Shown: piece by piece, positions 57,688-64,000 of the stretch
Position numbering within the stretch: the first letter of the stretch is position 1
Layout: every line of letters begins with the position of its first letter
Source of the DNA: Ostrinia nubilalis
Taxonomy: Eukaryota > Arthropoda > Insecta > Lepidoptera > Crambidae
Reading direction: 5' to 3'
DNA: 64,000 bases
Assembly: GCF_963855985.1 (NCBI RefSeq)
Contig: NC_087092.1
Location: 17,856,001 to 17,920,000 of the forward strand
Notes under the pieces: generated by a model
Seen by the model: only the letters and a program-made list of their open reading frames with translations
The model's database searches: none
Told to the model about the DNA's origin: nothing
Position numbers and translations under genes: made by a program

Positions 57688-58517
57688 ATCGTTTGCTGCT
57701 AATGCTGTGAGTAGTCAGCTTCAAACTTGTATCTTACACTTTTATGTCATATTATTATTAGATGGTTTTGTTCAATTAAGTACCGGCCCAGAAACCAGCC
57801 TCTGGGCTGATCCTCAATTTTTTTAGTTAAAATTTCAAACATACGTGAAGTCAAGAAAAGTAAAACGGGATTGCTGAAATTCCACCACGCAAAATACGTG
57901 GAAAGTTCACATAGAAAAATTGCTAACATAAAAAAATATTGTTTCGTACCGAAATATATTTATTAGTTTCTTAATTTTAGTTTAAGATAAAACAACACAA
58001 ACTGGAAGGAATTTGCTCTTTTTCTTAATTGCATTTTTTAATCACAAACTGGCAACATTCTTTCCAATCCTATGGAGCTAGGCTCGCGATTGCGATTGCG
58101 ACGCCCCCCAGTGACGCAAGAGTTTTTGAGTTCGGAAGGACGCCCGTGCGCATCAGCGGTGTGTTCTTTAATTCGGCAACCACATAAGCGTTTGTCAATT
58201 TCCAAAATCAAGTGAATCTAATGAGTGCGGGATCCAGCCCCTATGGAACTATGGTCTTTCTCATCAATATGTGCTAATACTTCACAAACAAACTGCATTT
58301 CGGAGATACGCCGGGCCCGGCTGAGCACGCGGCTGGCACTGTGGAAAAGAGGTTTGTTCGCCGTTTGTTTTGAAAATTTAGTATAGCTAACATATTATTT
58401 GTTGGTCCTACGACCCGAATTTTCATTTTCCTTCCAATTGTGTAGTTTTATCGTAATTTGTAGCGTACATACGTACCACATTTTTCATTCCACGTGCGAC
58501 CATCTTTGTAACGCAAA
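57688..58517 (+). other. 5' LTR and leader region of the BEL/Pao element (limits unknown)
   Basis: Noncoding sequence between the foldback element and the BEL start codon. It must contain the 5' LTR and primer binding site, but the 3' LTR lies beyond the window, so LTR borders cannot be set. Confidence 0.5.
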
Positions 58518-61500
58518 ATGGCGCAATCGAAAGTGGAAAATGATTCCAAGACCTCATTAGATTCCAATAGCGAGAGTAGTAGTTCATGTGTTCAGGATAT
58601 TTTCGAGCGAGATTTAATTTTAGACGATTTAAAGAGAACATTACAGTTTGCAACTACAGATATTCAAAAATTCATTTCACGTACCAAAGATTTGTCAGCT
58701 CTTCAAAGAAAGTTTAGCAAATTGCAAACTAAAGTCGAAAAGTCTCTCATTAAATCTAAATCATTCAATAAAGAGGAACAAATCAAAATTAGAAACGACT
58801 TCGACGATTCGTATTATGCAATTGTCACTCAAGTAGATAAATTAAAACAATGTCAGGAGCAAAGCAGACGAATGAGTCGTCCCTTTGCTAATTCAGAATT
58901 TTCTAGTAATGCTAAATTACCTACTTTGCCTTTGCCCAGTTTCTCTGGCGAAAGCACAGAATGGAATTCATATTTCGATTTGTTTTGCTCTCTCGTTCAC
59001 CACAATACTGCCTACACGGATGCGGAAAAGTTTAGGTATTTGCTTCTTACGTTAAAAAATGAACCATTTAACCTTATAAAGTCCATTCCAATCACTGATG
59101 CTAATTATTTCGTAGCAATACAAATATTAACTTCACGTTATGAAAACAAAAGAATCATAGCTTCGAATCATCTTGATAAAATACTCAACATTCCATCTTG
59201 TAACGTAAAATCAACGAGTGATTTACGTAACTTATTAAATACATTCCAAGAGAACATTAAACCTCTTGAAGTAATGAAGTTTCCCACCAGTGAATGGAGT
59301 TTCGTTTTGTTACACATTTTACTACGTAAAATTCCCGCATCTGTTCGTAAGCAATTCGAGTTATCATTGTGTTCACCTTCAGACATTCCAGAGGTCAACA
59401 CATTCATTTCATTTTTAGAGCGTGAACTTGTCGCTGAGGAGTTTTCTAACGATAACTTCGGGCAGTCGAGTAAAATTATTAACAATAAAGGCGGTAGATT
59501 TGGCTCACAGTCTAGCTCGCGAGCGGCGCCCCCTAGCGGCAATATGGCCGCCGGTCAGCGACAAGCCTTCGCGGCGAACTTCGCGCCGCAATCCTCTGAC
59601 GTGTCAGGCAACACTCAGCCTAATCGGCATAGCGATAAGGCACATTGTTTGTTATGTGATGCTCAACATACGTTGACGAAATGTTCTAAGTTCTTGAATC
59701 TTTCAATAAAAGATCGATTTTCTTTTATTAAAAACAAAAGTGTTTGTTACAATTGTTTACATCTCGGCCATAACGTGAGCCAATGTAAATCCAATTTTTC
59801 GTGTAGGAATTGTCAGAAGCGCCATCACACATTAATTCATTTTGACAATAATGTAAACAAAGCGTTCGATCCGAGTAGCGGTACTAATCAGTTCGTCCCG
59901 CTCCCGCTCACGGCGGAGTGTAATAATGTTGTCTCTGTTTCTACGACTGATGCCCAGCTGACTTTAACGTCAACTCGAGATAAGGAAAACGATTCTATTG
60001 TGCGTACGAGTACGGTGCTATTGTCTACGGCACTTGTCGATGTTTATATTGATGATCACAAGTTATCAACCGTGCGCTGTTTAATTGATACGGGCAGCCA
60101 GGCTACTTTCATTTCGGAAGCGTGTGCACAACGTTTAGGTATTTCACGTAGACGTGTGAACGTTCCGCAAGTTTATGGAATAAATAATAACAAACCGGTT
60201 TACCCTAAGGGAGTGGCTTCTTTCTTCATTGCGCCTAGAAATCAATCGCAACCTTCGATTCATGTTGATGCATTGATTTTGCCCAAATTAATTACAACAC
60301 AAATGCCTACTTGTCAATTACCTTATACAGGGTGGTCTCATATTCAAAACTTAACTTTAGCTGATCCGAGTTTTCATACACCACAACCAGTGGAAATGCT
60401 TTTAGGTGCTGACATTATCCCTCAAATTTTATTGCATAACACAATCACGGGTCTACCAGGTTCACCAATTGCTATGAATAGTATTTTTGGTTATTTATTG
60501 TTGGGTAAACTCGATTGGAATTCATCGACTGAGGTTTCTCTTCCGGTCCAGGTGTGTCACAGCTCTGTTAACGACGACTTTGACCTCCAGCGATTTTGGG
60601 AATTAGAAACAATTTCTGAACAAAGGTCTCTCACTCCTGATGAACTTTTGTGTCAATCCTTTTTTGAAAACACGCATACGCGTAATGAGTGTGGGCGATA
60701 CGTGGTCGCTCTTCCCTTCAAACCTGACGCACCGCCCCTCGGCGAGTCGCGGGATATTGCTATTTCTAGATTTCGTAAATTAGAGTACAAACTCGAGCGC
60801 AATTCGCAGCTCAAACATGATTATCACGCGTGCCTCCAGGAGTACTTAGAGCTCGGCCACATGGAGCCCGTCGATAGTCCAGCAGCTGCAGGTGGTAACT
60901 ATTATATACCGCACCACGCCGTGGTCAAAGAATCTAGTGAAACCACCAAAACCAGAGTAGTTTACGACGCAAGCTCTAAGACTACAAACGGTTTTTCTCT
61001 AAACGACAATTTGTTAATTGGTCCAAAGCTTCATTTAGATATTGTTGATGTGTTATTAAAATTTCGCATTCATTTAATTGCTTTCACAGCTGATATTAAA
61101 CAAATGTATCGTAACATTATGATTCGTGAATCGGATAGGGATTTTCAGCGTATAGTGTGGCGCACCTCGCCCGAGAAGCCCCTACGCGATTATAGACTTT
61201 GCACTGTGACCTTTGGAGTTAGCTCATCGCCCTATCTTGCTCTTCGCACCATTCAGCAGCTCGCTCATGACGAGGCCGCACGCTTCCCGCGCGCATCGCA
61301 GGTCCTCATGCGCGACGTATTTGTAGACGATGTCGTATCAGGTGAAAGTGATGAGTCACGGGCTCTCGCCCTACAACAAGAGTTGATAGGTATTTGTCAA
61401 TCCGCAGGTTTTGAGTTGCACAAGTGGCATAGTAATTCTCCCGCCTTACTTCTCGGTTCTCAGCCGACAGTTTCTCATGGTGAGCGGTGCGAAAGTGTGC

Positions 61501-63887
61501 CCTTCGCACACATGGAGAATGACTCATCCACTAAGGTCCTAGGCATGCAGTGGGACCCGAACTTAGATACTTTTGGTTTCAGTGTGAAAAGTTACTCTGA
61601 AAAATGTACAAAGAGGTCCATTCTTTCAGAAATTGCACGTATTTACGACCCTCTCGGTCTTTTATCTCCAGTGACTTTATTTGCAAAACATTTAATTCAA
61701 TTATTGTGGATTTCTTCTGTGGACTGGGACGAAACCCCACCACAAGACATAGTCGATTCGTGGGCCAGCTTTACAAGTCAGCTTCCACTATTATCTAAAG
61801 TTAGCTTTCCGCGTCATGTTTTCCCTCAAAATTGTAAATTACAGCTTCATGGCTTTTCAGACGCCTCCGAAAAGGCATACGCAGCATGTGTTTATCTCCG
61901 CGCGCAGCGCGAGGATGGTAGTGTGTGTGTGTCCTTATTGTTAGCGAAAACACGCGTCGCGCCTACGCGTCGCGTATCTATTCCCCGTCTCGAACTGATG
62001 GGAGGTGTTTTGTTATCACAACTTATTAAAAAGGTGTTACAAAATTATAGTGATAAAATACAAAGTGATCAAATTCATACTTGGTCGGATTCAAGTATTG
62101 TTTTAGCATGGTTGCGTTCACCGCCCCATGAATGGAAAACATTTGTTTCAAACCGTACTACGGAGATATTGAATATTGTCCCCGCGGATTGTTGGCGGCA
62201 CGTCCCGTCGGCCGACAACCCCGCGGACGCTGCTTCGCGCGGCATGTTACCCGCTGCTTTCTTGCACCATGAGATGTGGTTTCATGGGCCTCGCTGGTTG
62301 AGCGAGGATGAAAGTATGTGGCCTGTTCCAAAGCCTGTTCTTCCTACTGATGAAGAAAAGCGTAATGTTGTGTTGTGTTCGAGTACTTCTACTCCAAACG
62401 AGGACGTAGAAATTATTTCACGTTTTTCTTCACTCGGTAGACTTGTTCGTGTTACGGCTTTGATATTTCGTTTCTATCACAAGTGTAGAAAGGTCAATAT
62501 TTCGAGTTCAAAACACATTACTGTGTCAGAGTATAATTTCGCTTTGAATCGACTTATACGAGTTGTTCAACATTCAGTTTTCAATGATGATATTTTGAAG
62601 ATTTGGAATGGGCAATCACCATCAAATCAATTAAAACGTCTTAATCCTTTTATAGATTCAAACAAGTTGCTTCGCGTTGGCGGTAGAATTCATAAATCGC
62701 TTTTATCTTTTGAGTCAAAACATCAATTGATTTTACCTAAAAAACATCCTTTAACTTATTTACTAATTGATTTTATTCACGTTTCAAACTTGCACAGTGG
62801 GGCTCAAAGCACCCAATATACACTTTTACAAAAGTATTGGATATTATCAAGTCGTGACGTCATCCGCCAACGCATTCATCGATGCGTCCGTTGTGTTCGT
62901 GCGCGCCCCGCGCACACGCAGCCGTCAATGGGTTTGTTGCCCGCAGCTCGCTTGCGACCGGCCAGACCATTCATAAAAACTTCGGTAGATTTCGCAGGTC
63001 CATTTTACGTTCGGGCAAATAAGGTTCGTAACGCTAAAATAGTTAAATGTTATGTAGCAGTTTTCGTATGTATGAGCGTTAAGGCTATACATTTAGAGAT
63101 CGTTTCGGAGCTTTCCACAGAAGCGTTTTTAGCTACACTTAGGCGTTTTGTTTCGCGACGCGGTTTGTGTACCGATATTTATTCAGACTGTGGAAAGAAT
63201 TTCGTGGGATGCGATAGGTATCTTACGGAATTGTATAGTTTCTTGCGTAATGACGTAGTACAAACTACGCTCAATTCAAAAGTTCTTGGTCAAGGCATCA
63301 CTTGGCATTTTCAACCCCCATACGCTAGTCATTTTGGTGGACTATTCGAAGCGGGTGTTAAAAGCTTTAAGCATCATTTTCATCGTGTGGTCGGCACACG
63401 AACTTTGACATATGACGAGATGCATACGCTCTTATGTCAAATAGAGGCGATTCTCAATTCGCGCCCACTTTGTGTTTTAAGTGCAGACTCAAGGGATCCT
63501 CTCCCTTTGACTCCATCACATTTTTTAATAGGTGAGCCCTTAACGTCAATTCCTGACATTTCTTTAGTGGATGAGAATCCTAGCCGCTTAGTAAGATGGC
63601 GTCTCATCCAACAGTCCACTCAACATTTTTGGAAGAGATGGAGTCTTGAGTATTTACATCATATTCAACAAGCAACCAAGTGGTTTAGTAATCGCGGTGC
63701 CCCGATTCGTGAGGGTATGATTGTGGTGTTACGCGAAGACAACGTTCCTCCCTTGCAGTGGAGACTTGCGCGTGTTCACGCCTTACACCCAGGTCCTGAC
63801 GGGATCTGTCGGGTCGTTACTTTACAAATTGGACAGTCGTTCTTCAAACGAGCTGTTGTTAAGATGTGTCCTCTTCCTGTTGAGTAG
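58518..63887 (+). CDS. BEL/Pao retrotransposon polyprotein (1789 aa)
   Basis: ATG in GCAAAATGGC context. Order: coiled-coil-rich Gag start; the FSGESTEWNSYFDLF Gag block (about 142-156) typical of BEL/Pao; Cys/His knuckles (CLLC...C, CYNCLHLGHNVSQC, CRNCQKRHH, about 377-437); aspartic protease CLIDTGSQATFIS (521-533); reverse transcriptase with VVYDASSK, FTADIKQMY and FVDD (about 934-938); Pao RNase H (LHGFSDASEKAYAA near 1111, HTWSDSSIVLAWL); integrase with a zinc finger (HVSNLHSGAQ ... CVRCVRA, about 1418-1460), SVDFAGPF, and SDCGKNF; and a C-terminal domain ending in FFKRAVVKMCPLP. No frameshift or stop. It is cut off before its 3' LTR by the window edge, so element completeness is unproved. 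Confidence 0.95.
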   Translation: MAQSKVENDSKTSLDSNSESSSSCVQDIFERDLILDDLKRTLQFATTDIQKFISRTKDLSALQRKFSKLQTKVEKSLIKSKSFNKEEQIKIRNDFDDSYYAIVTQVDKLKQCQEQSRRMSRPFANSEFSSNAKLPTLPLPSFSGESTEWNSYFDLFCSLVHHNTAYTDAEKFRYLLLTLKNEPFNLIKSIPITDANYFVAIQILTSRYENKRIIASNHLDKILNIPSCNVKSTSDLRNLLNTFQENIKPLEVMKFPTSEWSFVLLHILLRKIPASVRKQFELSLCSPSDIPEVNTFISFLERELVAEEFSNDNFGQSSKIINNKGGRFGSQSSSRAAPPSGNMAAGQRQAFAANFAPQSSDVSGNTQPNRHSDKAHCLLCDAQHTLTKCSKFLNLSIKDRFSFIKNKSVCYNCLHLGHNVSQCKSNFSCRNCQKRHHTLIHFDNNVNKAFDPSSGTNQFVPLPLTAECNNVVSVSTTDAQLTLTSTRDKENDSIVRTSTVLLSTALVDVYIDDHKLSTVRCLIDTGSQATFISEACAQRLGISRRRVNVPQVYGINNNKPVYPKGVASFFIAPRNQSQPSIHVDALILPKLITTQMPTCQLPYTGWSHIQNLTLADPSFHTPQPVEMLLGADIIPQILLHNTITGLPGSPIAMNSIFGYLLLGKLDWNSSTEVSLPVQVCHSSVNDDFDLQRFWELETISEQRSLTPDELLCQSFFENTHTRNECGRYVVALPFKPDAPPLGESRDIAISRFRKLEYKLERNSQLKHDYHACLQEYLELGHMEPVDSPAAAGGNYYIPHHAVVKESSETTKTRVVYDASSKTTNGFSLNDNLLIGPKLHLDIVDVLLKFRIHLIAFTADIKQMYRNIMIRESDRDFQRIVWRTSPEKPLRDYRLCTVTFGVSSSPYLALRTIQQLAHDEAARFPRASQVLMRDVFVDDVVSGESDESRALALQQELIGICQSAGFELHKWHSNSPALLLGSQPTVSHGERCESVPFAHMENDSSTKVLGMQWDPNLDTFGFSVKSYSEKCTKRSILSEIARIYDPLGLLSPVTLFAKHLIQLLWISSVDWDETPPQDIVDSWASFTSQLPLLSKVSFPRHVFPQNCKLQLHGFSDASEKAYAACVYLRAQREDGSVCVSLLLAKTRVAPTRRVSIPRLELMGGVLLSQLIKKVLQNYSDKIQSDQIHTWSDSSIVLAWLRSPPHEWKTFVSNRTTEILNIVPADCWRHVPSADNPADAASRGMLPAAFLHHEMWFHGPRWLSEDESMWPVPKPVLPTDEEKRNVVLCSSTSTPNEDVEIISRFSSLGRLVRVTALIFRFYHKCRKVNISSSKHITVSEYNFALNRLIRVVQHSVFNDDILKIWNGQSPSNQLKRLNPFIDSNKLLRVGGRIHKSLLSFESKHQLILPKKHPLTYLLIDFIHVSNLHSGAQSTQYTLLQKYWILSSRDVIRQRIHRCVRCVRARPAHTQPSMGLLPAARLRPARPFIKTSVDFAGPFYVRANKVRNAKIVKCYVAVFVCMSVKAIHLEIVSELSTEAFLATLRRFVSRRGLCTDIYSDCGKNFVGCDRYLTELYSFLRNDVVQTTLNSKVLGQGITWHFQPPYASHFGGLFEAGVKSFKHHFHRVVGTRTLTYDEMHTLLCQIEAILNSRPLCVLSADSRDPLPLTPSHFLIGEPLTSIPDISLVDENPSRLVRWRLIQQSTQHFWKRWSLEYLHHIQQATKWFSNRGAPIREGMIVVLREDNVPPLQWRLARVHALHPGPDGICRVVTLQIGQSFFKRAVVKMCPLPVE

Positions 63888-64000
63888 GGAGTAAGTACGT
63901 TTTGCATCTAAGTAAAGCTAGAGTAGTTTTAGGTTTATAGTTAGGTTTCACTCTACAAATAGCTTAGATACTTGTAAGTTTCTTATCGTAGGTTTTGTCT
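63888..64000 (+). other. 3' leader of the BEL/Pao element
   Basis: Untranslated sequence after the polyprotein stop. No match to 57688-58517 was seen, so the 3' LTR starts outside the window. Confidence 0.5.

Overview
The window looks like a piece of a moth or butterfly (Lepidoptera) nuclear genome. The genes have introns, animal-type splice sites and scattered 33-residue exon modules. The space between them is packed with short interspersed repeats of lepidopteran character, such as the CCGCGGCTTCGCCCGCGTGG family, tRNA-derived SINEs, RTE 3' ends and many palindromic MITEs. There are no bacterial features (operons, CRISPR, rRNA).

Layout. (1) 448-4919, plus strand: all but the first exon(s) of an ANKRD29-type ankyrin protein, followed at 4876-5700 by a tandem array built from copies of its own stop-codon region. 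(2) 9065-9841, minus: an intronless 258-residue orphan protein. (3) 11875-15776, minus: a complete five-exon PBK/TOPK-type mitotic kinase (319 aa). One intron holds a perfect 162-bp-arm inverted repeat. (4) 19842-34001, plus: a secreted Thr/Ser-rich protein (1033 aa). Its first coding exon is 23 nt, and an 10.9-kb intron full of repeats separates it from the rest. (5) 35316-35817, minus: weak candidate exons of an unknown gene. (6) 42172-49479, minus: the last four exons of an NRBP1/Madm-type pseudokinase gene. Its TAG stop is followed, in the same frame, by 636 further open codons (about 10 repeats, then a basic Ser/Pro-rich region). One of its exons has a 150-bp duplicate fused to an RTE fragment. 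(7) 50432-64000: the upstream intron or flank of NRBP is filled by an intact Ty3/Gypsy element with nearly identical LTRs (minus), a 1.67-kb foldback carrying transposase remnants, and a BEL/Pao element with an intact 1789-aa polyprotein (plus) that runs off the window.

The host genes do not form a pathway; they are ordinary neighbours. The best candidate for something undescribed is the long in-frame extension behind the NRBP stop codon (stop-codon readthrough or alternative splicing). Next come the long inverted repeats inside introns, which could make hairpin RNA, and the exon duplication in NRBP with only synonymous differences. All identifications are from reading the sequence; no database search was run.
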